Assembly (NCBI GenBank): GCA_029552745.1
Contig: JAKPDK010000042.1
Location: 248,001 to 312,000, forward strand
Origin: Candidatus Hydrogenedentota bacterium
GTDB taxonomy: Bacteria; Hydrogenedentota; Hydrogenedentia; Hydrogenedentales; SLHB01
Reading direction: 5' to 3'
DNA length: 64,000 bases
Part shown: piece by piece, positions 18,172 through 27,960 of the stretch
How positions within the stretch are numbered: the first letter of the stretch is position 1
Layout of the letters: the number at the start of each line of letters is the position of its first letter
Position numbers and translations under genes: made by a program
The notes under the pieces: generated by a model
Database searches by the model: none
The model's input: only the letters and a program-made list of their open reading frames with translations
Told to the model about the DNA's origin: nothing

Positions 18172-19237
18172 AGATAACTTCCCGTGGGTCTAGCACGCGG
18201 AAGCGCGTAAACAAAGGTTTCCCCCACGCGCCCGGATCAGGGGAGATGAATAAGAACCGCACACCCGGTATCCATTCGTGTTCGGTTGCTGCCAGAAAAG
18301 GATCGGGCGCCTCGGGTGCCGCCGGTTGTAAGCGCGCCAGCAAGTCAAGCACTTTTGTAGCTTGAGCCGTACCGTGATCAAGGGGAAGCATGGCCGTCGG
18401 TGCATAAAACCCCACACTGAACTGACGGTTGATAAGGGTCTGAGCTAACGAAGCGGCAAGCTCGATGGCATTTTCCAATTCTTCTTCGAAGTTGGATAGA
18501 TCGCGGCGCCGCGAGTCCAGCACGATAACTGTTTCGCGAGAACTCTCCGCCGCGAGTTCTCGTACGAGCAAGGTGTTGGTTCGTGCACTGGCACGCCAGG
18601 CAACCAGCCGCAGGTCATCACCGGGCAAGTACTCGCGCAAGCTGAAAAAATCGCCTCCGTCGCCTATCGTCCGCCGAGGGATGTTGCCCAATCGTTGTAT
18701 TTCATTAAATGCTGAGGTCTGAAGGGGGCGCACGCGTGGATAAACCACGATTTCCCCTGGTGTTGCCAAGTTTCGGGAGGTCTTCAAAAAGCCAAATGGG
18801 CCGGAAGAACTGATTGCCACCAAGGGCACAGGGTACACGCCTCGGCGGTCTATGTTCATATCAAACCGGGCAGAAACCTCTGCACGCTGTCTTAGAAAAG
18901 GAATAGTCACAAGATTTTTTGTACTGGAGTCGGGTAGGCCTATCTGAACATGAAACAACGGCAACCATTGGCGCATGTTTCGAATCTTTATGGTCACCGG
19001 AAAAGGCGTACGACGGTAGACACCGTGAGGGATTGTGACTTCCCATTCCAGTGTTCGTATCGCGCGCCGCGGCATAACATAGGACATCACCAGAAAGCTC
19101 CCAAGAGCCGCTAACGCGAGGTAATACAAGTAAAGTCCGGTGTTCCATGCGATCAAAAACACAAACCCCGTGAGGATCAGGGCTACCGTCCCATGGCGAG
19201 TAGGGCGTGTTTTGATTTTCGCTTTTGGAGACTTCAT
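18164..19237 (-). CDS. DUF58 domain protein
   Basis: RTIGDGGDFFSLREYLPGDDLRLVAWRASARTNTLLVRELAAESSRETVIVLDSR, typical DUF58 core; adjacent to moxR and TgpA. Confidence 0.9.
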   Translation of the reverse strand: MKSPKAKIKTRPTRHGTVALILTGFVFLIAWNTGLYLYYLALAALGSFLVMSYVMPRRAIRTLEWEVTIPHGVYRRTPFPVTIKIRNMRQWLPLFHVQIGLPDSSTKNLVTIPFLRQRAEVSARFDMNIDRRGVYPVPLVAISSSGPFGFLKTSRNLATPGEIVVYPRVRPLQTSAFNEIQRLGNIPRRTIGDGGDFFSLREYLPGDDLRLVAWRASARTNTLLVRELAAESSRETVIVLDSRRRDLSNFEEELENAIELAASLAQTLINRQFSVGFYAPTAMLPLDHGTAQATKVLDLLARLQPAAPEAPDPFLAATEHEWIPGVRFLFISPDPGAWGKPLFTRFRVLDPREVIYA

Positions 19238-19240
19238 GGT

Positions 19241-20191
19241 TTACTCAGGAACAGGAATTTTTGCGATAACCTCACGTAAGGTTTCGGCGCGGGCTTTGGC
19301 AGCGGACAGGGGGTCACCGTTTCGAGACCGCAGAATAATTCGGTGACATAAGACAGCCGTCGCCATTTCTTTCACGTCGTCCGGTGTGACAAACGTTCTC
19401 CCTGCAACCAGGGCTTTTGCCTGACAAGCGACAAATAGTTCATACGAGGCTCGGGGCGATGCGCCCAGTTGAATAAAATCGTGGGAACGCGTGCCCTGGA
19501 CAATTGCAAGCATGTAACGCGCTACCGAATCGTCTACATGAACGTCTGCAACTTTGTTCTGCAAGGCAACCACTTGCGGCGCGCTCAAAACGGACTGCAA
19601 ATCTTTCAACGGTCCTCGGGGATCGCGTCGTCTCATGATGTGCAGTTCGTCACCGACCCCTGGATAGCCAATTTCAACCCGCAGCATAAACCGGTCCAGC
19701 TGCGATTCAGGAAGGGTGTATGTCCCTTCATACTCCACGGGATTCTGTGTGGCAAGAACCATGAAGGGCTGAGGCAACGGACGAGTAACCCCGTCGACCG
19801 AGACTTGGAACTCACTCATCGCTTCCAGCAGAGCGCTCTGAGTTTTGGGAGGGGTACGGTTGACCTCGTCGGCGAGGACGATGCCGGCAAAAATGGGCCC
19901 TGGACGAAACTCAAATTCCTGCGTTTTCGGATTGAGCACCGACACGCCCACAATATCGGACGGAAGCATGTCACTCGTAAACTGAATCCGATGAAACACA
20001 CAATCAATGCTCCGCGCCAAGGCTTGTGCTAACGTCGTTTTCCCAATACCGGGTATATCCTCGATAAGGACATGCCCTTTGGCAAGTAACCCAACAACGC
20101 ACAATTCTACGACTTCTCGCTTTCCCAAGATGACTTTCTCGACATTGTCCACGAGGGCTTGAATTTGACGTGTTACAGCGCCGTCTGCCAT
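19241..20191 (-). CDS. MoxR-family AAA+ ATPase
   Basis: GHVLIEDIPGIGKTTLAQALARSIDCVFHRIQFTSDMLPSDIVG, GPIFAGIVLADEVNRTPPKTQSALLEAMSE, LATQNPVEYEGTYTLPESQLDRFMLR. Confidence 0.94.
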   Translation of the reverse strand: MADGAVTRQIQALVDNVEKVILGKREVVELCVVGLLAKGHVLIEDIPGIGKTTLAQALARSIDCVFHRIQFTSDMLPSDIVGVSVLNPKTQEFEFRPGPIFAGIVLADEVNRTPPKTQSALLEAMSEFQVSVDGVTRPLPQPFMVLATQNPVEYEGTYTLPESQLDRFMLRVEIGYPGVGDELHIMRRRDPRGPLKDLQSVLSAPQVVALQNKVADVHVDDSVARYMLAIVQGTRSHDFIQLGASPRASYELFVACQAKALVAGRTFVTPDDVKEMATAVLCHRIILRSRNGDPLSAAKARAETLREVIAKIPVPE

Positions 20192-20476
20192 TGGATACTA
20201 CCTTTCGACAGTTTCAGTTAAAACTCGGCATTCGATCCGTTTATTGTTATAATAACACGCGTACACGCCGGGGTCATTTCATATGACCATAAGAATGTCG
20301 TACTTTCCTGTTTTCTCGAAAACTCCTGTTCATGCCGCCTGTTGGACTTCTGGGGCGAAATATTGGACGGGAATGCTAGAAGTGACAGTAAGGTAAATGC
20401 ATAAAAAAATAAAGCTGGATTTTTACTCTTCGAGTTTTATGTGTTAGCATAGGAGATATTAAAGAAGTAGGGAGCA

Positions 20477-21118
20477 TTGGATATGACCACGGAAACTCCT
20501 GGGGTGGAATCAGAAGACATTCGTGTTGGCAATACTTGTTTGCTCAGTGTGATGAATCAACTTTTCCTGGTAGAGATACTGGATGTGCAGCCCACCTCCA
20601 TTCGCGTTTCATTCCCGGGAATGGACTACCCGGTGGAAGGCATGGCTGCCGGTTTGGAATTTCACGATAAGTCGGGTATCAATACCTATCAAACGGTGGT
20701 GCTTGAGGGGCCGCGATCCGGCAAAGAGGGAATTCTACTTGAATATCCCCATAAAAAGGTCCGCGAGCGTCATCGGGACTGGTGCCGTGTTTCCACAGAT
20801 TTGACCGTTCAAGTAAAAGACCAGATTCATTTCCGTCGGTATGATGCCTCCCTTATCAATCTGAGTGCCGGCGGGGCGCTGATCTCCACCGATGCCCCCT
20901 TCGAGCTTGACACCACCGTAGAGATGTTCATATCGCTTCCGGGAGAGCCCATGCATCACGTTCTCGGAAGGGTAGTGCATGTAAACCGCCGTGAAGACAT
21001 GCCCACGAACGCCCCGCGCCTATTCGGGATTCAGTTTATAAGCCCGGACCGCAAAATTATTGAGTCGATTATTAAGTATATCTGGAATCGCCTGCGGGAG
21101 ATGTATAACATATCGTAA
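20477..21118 (+). CDS. PilZ domain protein (YcgR-like architecture)
   Basis: RHRDWCRVSTDLTVQV...YDASLINLSAGGALISTDAPFELDTTVEMFISLPGE. Confidence 0.8.
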   Translation: MDMTTETPGVESEDIRVGNTCLLSVMNQLFLVEILDVQPTSIRVSFPGMDYPVEGMAAGLEFHDKSGINTYQTVVLEGPRSGKEGILLEYPHKKVRERHRDWCRVSTDLTVQVKDQIHFRRYDASLINLSAGGALISTDAPFELDTTVEMFISLPGEPMHHVLGRVVHVNRREDMPTNAPRLFGIQFISPDRKIIESIIKYIWNRLREMYNIS

Positions 21119-21142
21119 ACGCAACAAACGATCGTCACACCC

Positions 21143-22969
21143 TTGAACACGCGCCATACGTCATTCAATTCGTTTTTCCCTTTCTTGTCACAGAGGCGAT
21201 GTCTGTGGGTCTTTCTTGTTGTTGCCGTTCTGGGCGGTGCACCCGGCGGGAGTGCAGCGTTTGCCGCAGATGTTGTCGAATCGCTGGAACCCAATGTTCA
21301 AGCCGTTCTGCGAAATGGGAGGCAACTGTTCCTGGAATGCAGTGTGCCCAGCGGCCGATCGGCGGAGAGTTTTTTAAAGCGATTTCTAAAAGACGGTCGA
21401 CTTTGGCGAAATTACGTCGGAAGCAATCGGGTTGCCATTCCTTTTGCACAACTAAACCCTACCACGCAGCGCGCCGTCCTCCTTGCCGTGTTTCGCAAAG
21501 ATTACGTGGAAGAAGAAGGCTGGGTACATGTGGTCACCTATGCCGGGGGCCCGCAGGGACAGGAAACCTTGTGGGCGCTCTGCGAATGGCTGACGGGGAA
21601 CGGATTCAATCAAAGTCGCATCAAGGAACACAATCAACTCCAAGACGTCTCGCTGAAGCCGGGACAGATTATCCGATTCCCCAAAGAATTATTGGCAGAA
21701 GCTTTTCGCAATCCGACACCAGAACGCCAACCTGAACCCGTGGAATCGTCACCTGCCCCCGTGCCTTCGACAAGCGCTACCCAAGATGACTCCGGAGAGA
21801 TCATTGATTTCGAGGGACTGAAACTTGAGTACGGAAAGGATGAAGAGGGTCCTTTTGCCTTGTATCGGCTGCGCCCCGGGGAGGCATCGTTGTATACGCC
21901 CGTGGTGGTGCGTTTTACGGACTACCGAGAGAACAGCGACATTTTGGCTGCTTGTGAAGTCATTGCGCGGCGCAGCGGGATCACGGACGTTACCAAAATG
22001 GAAACTGGACAGCCCATCAAGATTCCGCTGGACATGCTCTCCGCGCGTTTTCGTCCCGAAGGTTCACCGGAACGGCGCGAGTACGAAGAGACCATCAAAG
22101 AGGCTCAACGACTGCGAACTCAAAACATTCGAGCGGCGGGGCTTGAGGGAGTTGTCGTGATACTTGACCCCGGACACGGTGGTGAGGATCCCGGTGCCGA
22201 CGCCCTGAAACTCGGCTACCACTTGTATGAAGATGAGTTGAACTATGATATTGCTTGCCGCATCAAAGACCTGCTGGAACGCACCACGCGGGCGAAAGTG
22301 TATATGACGGTACGCGACCGTTCCCAAGGATACGCACCGGTACAATCCCGTAATTTCGTGCACGATAAAGACGAAGAGTTGCTCACAAACCCGCCTTATC
22401 CGAACACGAACCCCAAGTATTCAGCGAATTTGCGGTGGTACCTAACAAATTATTGGTATCGAAAGGAAATTGCCAGCGGGGTCGATCCGCGCAAAGTGGT
22501 CTTTGCTAGTATACACTGCGATGCCCTGTTCAACGGTCAATTACGGGGCGCGATGATTTACGTGCCTGGGGCAAGCTACCGACGCACTACCGAAACGCCG
22601 GAACCGCGCTCGTTTTTTAAGCAGTTCCAAGAAGCCCAAGATAAACAAACCACGCGTTTCACCCTAGACGACCTTCGACGGGACGAAGCCTTGTCGCGTA
22701 ACTTTGCGGAGGTACTGTTGAACGAAATGGGGAAAAAACGGGTGAAACGTCACGATGCCGGCCCGCCCATCCGCGATGTCATTCGTCAGTCCGGAGGAAA
22801 GTTCTATTTGCCGGCAGTCTTGCGCAACACGGAAGTGCCAACCAAGATTCTGGTAGAAACCGCGAACATGACCAATCCGACCGATTGTATGCGTCTCTCT
22901 GATCCAGAATGGCGGCAGTTGTTTGCGGAAGCTTTCGTGAACGCTCTGAAGACGTACTACGGTTCTTAG
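21143..22969 (+). CDS. N-acetylmuramoyl-L-alanine amidase (Amidase_3)
   Basis: VVVILDPGHGGEDPGAD...YDIACRIKDLLE..., FASIHCDALFNGQLRGAMIYVPG, ILVETANMTNPTDCMRL. Confidence 0.88.
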   Translation: MNTRHTSFNSFFPFLSQRRCLWVFLVVAVLGGAPGGSAAFAADVVESLEPNVQAVLRNGRQLFLECSVPSGRSAESFLKRFLKDGRLWRNYVGSNRVAIPFAQLNPTTQRAVLLAVFRKDYVEEEGWVHVVTYAGGPQGQETLWALCEWLTGNGFNQSRIKEHNQLQDVSLKPGQIIRFPKELLAEAFRNPTPERQPEPVESSPAPVPSTSATQDDSGEIIDFEGLKLEYGKDEEGPFALYRLRPGEASLYTPVVVRFTDYRENSDILAACEVIARRSGITDVTKMETGQPIKIPLDMLSARFRPEGSPERREYEETIKEAQRLRTQNIRAAGLEGVVVILDPGHGGEDPGADALKLGYHLYEDELNYDIACRIKDLLERTTRAKVYMTVRDRSQGYAPVQSRNFVHDKDEELLTNPPYPNTNPKYSANLRWYLTNYWYRKEIASGVDPRKVVFASIHCDALFNGQLRGAMIYVPGASYRRTTETPEPRSFFKQFQEAQDKQTTRFTLDDLRRDEALSRNFAEVLLNEMGKKRVKRHDAGPPIRDVIRQSGGKFYLPAVLRNTEVPTKILVETANMTNPTDCMRLSDPEWRQLFAEAFVNALKTYYGS

Positions 22970-24288
22970 TCTCGACGTTCCGACTGCGCCCGGGCTTCTT
23001 TCCATTGCATTCCTAAGGTAAGCCCATGCGCCACCAAAGGATCTTGCGTCAGGTTATTCTTTTTCATCATGGCGGCAATCCACTCTTCCAATTTGTTTTC
23101 TAGGAAGCGGACTCGTTCAGGTTCCTGTTCCGCAATGTTATGGAGCTCTTCGGGGTCGGCTTGTAAGTCGTAGAGTTCTTTCATTGGCGTGTTGTAAAAG
23201 TCCGGTTCCCTTGCCAAAATCAACTTGTGGTTGTCTGTGCGAATACACCATTTCATTTGCCACGTGCATTCCTGAGATACGATAAAATCGCGCTGCACCG
23301 GCTCGCCTTTTCCGAGCAGAAACGGCGCCCAACTCTTTCCCTCCATTTCTGGCGGGACCGGCACGCCGCAAAGGTCGAGAATGGTCGGGGCTACGTCCAC
23401 ATGCTCCGCCAGGTGGGGAATTCTTCGAGGCGAAATGGAAGGATGAGAGACAATCCACGGGATATGAATGTTGCCGTCATATAGCCCATGGTGATCAAAG
23501 AATATGCCGTGTTTATACATCATCTCCCCATGGTCGCTGAGCAGAATGACCAGGGTCTCTTCCGCTTTTCCGGAAGCCTCCAATGTGTCGAGTAAAGTTC
23601 GGATACCTTCGTCGCAATATCGAATCTCCGCGTCATACAGCGCCACCAAGTACTCGGGATCGGTGATGTGAGGCGGTAGTTTCTTGAACCAGGTCTCCGA
23701 CCACGTTTTCCCCAAAGGGTGGTCGGTGAAATGGTCCATAGCGTGATTGTCTGGTTGGTATGGGTTCCCTTTATAAAAAAGCGTGCGGTACGCGCGGGGG
23801 GGCAGATACGGCGTGTGAGGGTCCCAGTAATGAATAAACATAAAAAACTTTTCATGAGCATGTTGTTCCAGCCAAGGGATCGCGCGCCGGTTTATCTCCC
23901 GATTGTCGCAATTGATAGCGAGATTTCTTCTGCTGGTAGGGTCGATGTAAAACTCGTAGCCTCTGCCAAATCCATACCGCCAGGGGGCTAGATTGTCCAA
24001 TGCACACGTCGTGTAGCCGTGCCGTTGCAGAATCTCGGGGAGCCATGGTGTCGTTCTCGGCACGGGCGATTTCGCGGCATGCGCTACGATGGTGTGGGTT
24101 ATCGAATATTGGCCGCTGCAAATAGTCGCGAATGCCGGATGGGTAGGAATTGCAGTTGCGAACGCGCGCTCAAACACGGCCGCTTTCGAGGCAAACGCGT
24201 CGATATTGGGCGACGTTTTGCGACGGTAACCGTATACCCCCAAATGATCGGCACGCAATGTATCAATAGCAATTAAAAGAACGTTCAC
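22966..24288 (-). CDS. Alkaline-phosphatase-superfamily / sulfatase-like hydrolase lacking the canonical CxPSR motif (start revised to GTG 24288)
   Basis: VNVLLIAIDTLRADHLGVYGYRRKTSPNIDAFA..., DPHTPYLPP, LLSDHGEMMYKHGIFFDHHGLYDGNIHIPWI; motif position reads AIPTHPAFATICSG. Confidence 0.85.
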   Translation of the reverse strand: MNVLLIAIDTLRADHLGVYGYRRKTSPNIDAFASKAAVFERAFATAIPTHPAFATICSGQYSITHTIVAHAAKSPVPRTTPWLPEILQRHGYTTCALDNLAPWRYGFGRGYEFYIDPTSRRNLAINCDNREINRRAIPWLEQHAHEKFFMFIHYWDPHTPYLPPRAYRTLFYKGNPYQPDNHAMDHFTDHPLGKTWSETWFKKLPPHITDPEYLVALYDAEIRYCDEGIRTLLDTLEASGKAEETLVILLSDHGEMMYKHGIFFDHHGLYDGNIHIPWIVSHPSISPRRIPHLAEHVDVAPTILDLCGVPVPPEMEGKSWAPFLLGKGEPVQRDFIVSQECTWQMKWCIRTDNHKLILAREPDFYNTPMKELYDLQADPEELHNIAEQEPERVRFLENKLEEWIAAMMKKNNLTQDPLVAHGLTLGMQWKEARAQSERRD

Positions 24289-24500
24289 GGCAGTGTCCTT
24301 TATGCACCTTGCGCCCATACAAATCCCGTTTGCGCAATCGATAAGGTGTACCACGTTGGGGACGTGCAACGCAAGAAACAGAATTGTTTAGCCCACCCTG
24401 GTTTTTTTGTAGGCTTCTTTCAGACAAAAGATATTCCCCGCTGCGGGTAGGCAGAACCAAATGATGGCGCGTGCAAAGAGGGGACATCTCCGAATTTACA

Positions 24501-24650
24501 AGGCGATTGCCCCGTCGTGCCTTACGGCACTCCTCGCAATGACAGCGGGGGGCACTGCGCAAGAGGACACAGTACACAGCGGCGGACATGTCCGCGTTCC
24601 CTAAAGGATTGTCCATTCGCGCCCTTCGGCATTCCCTGCAATGACGGCGC
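24501..24650. repeat. Intergenic repeat element, two degenerate same-orientation right arms
   Basis: GGCGATTGCCCCGTCGTGCC..ACTCCTCGCAATGACAGCG and AGGATTGTCCATTCGCGCCC..ATTCCCTGCAATGACGGCG. Confidence 0.75.
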
Positions 24651-24685
24651 CGGAGGCGGAGCGCAGGGGGCGCAGGGCGGATGAG

Positions 24686-25174
24686 TTACGGTTTCTGTGT
24701 CTCTTTCCAAGTGGTAAATGGATGGAGCGTCAAATACGTGTTGAGATACCGCGGGTCTCCCGAGACTTCGTCGCCGAGCCAATCGGGCATAGGAATCGTC
24801 TCAGACACATGTGGGATTTCGATTTCAGCCAAAACAAGTCCTTCGTTTGCCCCATGAAACACATCAATTTCCCACCGAAACTTTCCATCAGGCACGACAT
24901 GCCGTGTCTTTTCGATGACCGTGCCGCAGCAGAGGTGTTGTAGCATGTCATGGGCATCTTCGCTCGGGATGGCGTACTCAAACTCAGAACGAACGATGTC
25001 CAACGTAGCCTTTTTGATATTGAGGTTTGCCTTGACGGCGTCCACGACACGTACTCGAATAGCCGTGGGGGGGCCCACAGCGATATAACCCTGCCGAATG
25101 TGGTGTTTTGCAACGACCAGACGTTTCCAAGAATCAGATCGGACAAGAAACTTTCTTTCAATCTCGGTAGACAC
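24686..25174 (-). CDS. CYTH domain protein (triphosphate tunnel metalloenzyme-like)
   Basis: MSTEIERKFLVRSDSW; IRQGYIAVGPPTAIRVRV; EIDVFHGANEGLVLAEIEI. Confidence 0.9.
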   Translation of the reverse strand: MSTEIERKFLVRSDSWKRLVVAKHHIRQGYIAVGPPTAIRVRVVDAVKANLNIKKATLDIVRSEFEYAIPSEDAHDMLQHLCCGTVIEKTRHVVPDGKFRWEIDVFHGANEGLVLAEIEIPHVSETIPMPDWLGDEVSGDPRYLNTYLTLHPFTTWKETQKP

Positions 25175-25239
25175 AGTATTTACGCCTTTTCTAGTGAACT
25201 TGGTGGCGCGGTTGAGGCCTTACGGTGTTCTTTCTATTT

Positions 25240-27960
25240 TTATCGAGTACGTTTTCTCTTGGCAGCGAGAATGACAAAAGTGACACCCGCGAAAACGGCT
25301 AGGTCTGCCGATGGTATACTTGTTGCCGTTTCATGAGAAATATGTGCGGGACCGAATGCCTTCCCAGAACACCCACCGGGCACGGGTCCAGTGCCGCCGG
25401 AGGACGTCCATGTCAACGTGAAGGTCACCGTGCCGCCGGCCTCCAACGACTGGGTCTGCGCTGTAGGTGTCGCATAACCGGTGATGCTATGACCTTGAAC
25501 CGTGTAACTCCCAACGGGCGCATTGCTAAAAGTACGGTCCCCTTGAAACGACGCACCGTTGGCGCTGAAGTCATCGGGTCCCGTGATAGTCCATGTAGCG
25601 GTGCCCGGCGAGGTATGAACGCTAATGGTTCCTGTCTGGCGCTGCCAAACCTTTTCAAATAATAGCGTGCCCGAATCGCTCAGGGTTTGCGTCTGACTTG
25701 AAGGGGTGGAATAGCCGCTCATAGACATCCCTGTCCAGGTGTATACCCCGACGGGCGCCTCAGCGAAGGTACGGTCGCCCGTGTAGGTCTGGCCATTGCC
25801 CTCAAAGCCAGCCGGTCCCGTGAGAGTCCACGACGCGGTGTCGGGGGCGACCTCAACGGTCACGGAGCCCGTTGGCGATCGGAACTCTCCCAAATGAGGG
25901 CGTCCCTCTGAAGCGACAGAGGAAAAACTTCCACCGACAAATAGGGCAGTGTCAGATGCAGAGATGGCTATCACTTGCCCCTGAAATTTCGGGTTCCAAG
26001 GTGTTGCCTGCCCTGAAGACTTATCGATTTCAGCGGCTCCCGCCCGACTTTGTCCTGCGATTTGGCTGAACCACCCTCCTGCAAGGATTTTGTCGCCGGC
26101 TAGAGCCAGCGTGTACACGGAATCGTTCGGACTTGGGTTCCACGAAGTGGTGTTTCCCGATGTGAGATCAACGGCGCCCAAACAATGACGAGAAGTGCCA
26201 CCCAGCACGGTAAAATGCCCGCCAACGTACATGGTAGACCCTGATACGACAAAACACCGCACGGCTTGATTGGCTCCGGGGTTCCACGACAACAGGTCTG
26301 CTGTGTCCGCGCGCAGGGCGGCAAGACGAGCACGGCTATTGCTATTGATTTGAGTAAAGGCTCCGCAAGCATAGACAGTGTCGCCGATTACGGAGACTTG
26401 GTACACGGCGTCGTTGGCATTGGCACTCCAAGGCGCTGGCTGTCCTGTGACACGATCAATCGCCCCCAAGTATTGCCGCGGCGATGTTCCGATCGACGTA
26501 AACAGCCCCCCTACGAACACCTTATCGTCCGTTGGATAGACTGTGTACACAAGTCCGTTGAGAACGGGTGCCCAAGAGAACACCGCGCCGGTCGAGGCAG
26601 AGACTGCGGCAATGTAATTGCGAGGCACCCCGCCTACCGTTGTGAAATTACCCCCGACGTAGATTGTATTTTCATACAAGGCAAACGCATAAACCGTGCT
26701 GTCTGCGTTGGGATTCCAGGCAGTGGCAGCTCCCGTCGCTTTGTCCAGCGCCGCGAGATGGTTGCGCTCCACGCCGTTGACCGTATGGAAATAGCCTCCG
26801 ATAAGTATGTCATCGTCGCTTGCTGCTACCGCTTTTACATGTCCATCCGCACTGGGATCCCAGGGAGTGATTTCGCCTGTCGTTGCGTTAATAGCTGCGA
26901 TGCCCTTGCGCTTCTGACCGCCCACGGAGGTGAAATTGCCTCCAGAATAGACGGTATCTCCCACTATACACAGACTATCGACAGGGGCATTTGGCGAAGG
27001 ATCCCACGCCGTCGCTGTTCCGGAAGAAACGCTTATTGCGGCAAGACGGTTTCGAGCGGCGCCGCCGATTTGGCTAAACTCCCCGCCTACGTAGACGATA
27101 TCCCCTTCAATTGCGATGCATTGCACCAGTCCATTTGCCCCAGGATTCCAAGGCGACACGGTAGGGGTGCTCGCGTCAATAGCCGCAAGATACGATCGTG
27201 GTTGTGTATCGACCGTGGTAAACCATCCGCCGATATAAACCGTGCCGTTTGCTACGGCGATTGCTTTAACAGCGCCGTCTAAGGCGACTTGCCAACCCGC
27301 GAGATTTCCCGTTGCTGTATCTATTGCCGCAAGATAAGAACGCGACGCCGAGGCAATGTGTGTAAACTCGCCGCCCACGTAGAGGATCCCATCAGCATAT
27401 GCCAGGGCGCTGACAAAAAAATCGGGGGCTGGATTCCAATCTTGGAGAACGCCCGTAGAGGCATTGACAGCCGCCAAGTTCGTACGTGGTTTCTCGTTCA
27501 CGCTAACGAAGTCTCCGCCTATATAGAGTGTGTTGCCCACAAGGCAGAGGGCATTCACCACACCGTCGACCTCCACATTCCATCCGGTATCTAGCGTTCC
27601 ATCGGATAGAATATGTGCCAAGGACGTTCGCTCCATGCCGTCTATGGCGGAAAAGACACCACCGATGTACCAACCACCCGAACCGTCCGACTCTATAGCG
27701 ATTACGGGACCATTAACTTTCGCGAAATCCAAATCCGCAACGCCCGTCGTTTTATCGATGGACGCCAACGTCCCCGTGAAGGGTCCCACGGTTGAAAAGT
27801 TACCTCCGATGTAAACGGTCGTAGGAGTTTGAAGAATTGCCAAAACTTGCCCATCGGTAGTCCATGTTGTACTGCGGGGCACGCTGCTCCATTCCCCTAC
27901 TGCATACCCGCACGCGACCCAAAAACAAGCAAGTAGAAATAACCGTATTCCCCTAATCAT
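25240..27960 (-). CDS. Secreted tandem-repeat beta-propeller protein (14 units) with two PEGA-like repeats and a Cys-TM-basic C-terminus
   Basis: Signal-like MIRGIRLFLLACFWVACGYAV; 14 copies of [VIL]Y[IV]GGxF[ST]xx...WNP about 47 aa apart; two ~75-aa repeats TxxWTITGPDxFxxNGxxxxGDRTFxxAPVGxYT; end GGCSGKAF...ADLAVFAGVTFVILAAKRKRTR. Confidence 0.85.
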   Translation of the reverse strand: MIRGIRLFLLACFWVACGYAVGEWSSVPRSTTWTTDGQVLAILQTPTTVYIGGNFSTVGPFTGTLASIDKTTGVADLDFAKVNGPVIAIESDGSGGWYIGGVFSAIDGMERTSLAHILSDGTLDTGWNVEVDGVVNALCLVGNTLYIGGDFVSVNEKPRTNLAAVNASTGVLQDWNPAPDFFVSALAYADGILYVGGEFTHIASASRSYLAAIDTATGNLAGWQVALDGAVKAIAVANGTVYIGGWFTTVDTQPRSYLAAIDASTPTVSPWNPGANGLVQCIAIEGDIVYVGGEFSQIGGAARNRLAAISVSSGTATAWDPSPNAPVDSLCIVGDTVYSGGNFTSVGGQKRKGIAAINATTGEITPWDPSADGHVKAVAASDDDILIGGYFHTVNGVERNHLAALDKATGAATAWNPNADSTVYAFALYENTIYVGGNFTTVGGVPRNYIAAVSASTGAVFSWAPVLNGLVYTVYPTDDKVFVGGLFTSIGTSPRQYLGAIDRVTGQPAPWSANANDAVYQVSVIGDTVYACGAFTQINSNSRARLAALRADTADLLSWNPGANQAVRCFVVSGSTMYVGGHFTVLGGTSRHCLGAVDLTSGNTTSWNPSPNDSVYTLALAGDKILAGGWFSQIAGQSRAGAAEIDKSSGQATPWNPKFQGQVIAISASDTALFVGGSFSSVASEGRPHLGEFRSPTGSVTVEVAPDTASWTLTGPAGFEGNGQTYTGDRTFAEAPVGVYTWTGMSMSGYSTPSSQTQTLSDSGTLLFEKVWQRQTGTISVHTSPGTATWTITGPDDFSANGASFQGDRTFSNAPVGSYTVQGHSITGYATPTAQTQSLEAGGTVTFTLTWTSSGGTGPVPGGCSGKAFGPAHISHETATSIPSADLAVFAGVTFVILAAKRKRTR

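Noticed and set aside
22966-22969. Amidase and sulfatase-like genes sharing TTAG at their convergent stops
   Set aside because: Genuine 4-nt overlap of stop codons, but a common compact-genome feature with no further implication.
26266-27282. 338-aa plus-strand ORF (and 27289..27594, 27530..27814)
   Set aside because: Antisense to the 14-unit propeller gene. Its length comes from the periodic sense codons, and it shows Cys/Arg-rich composition and no recognisable domain.
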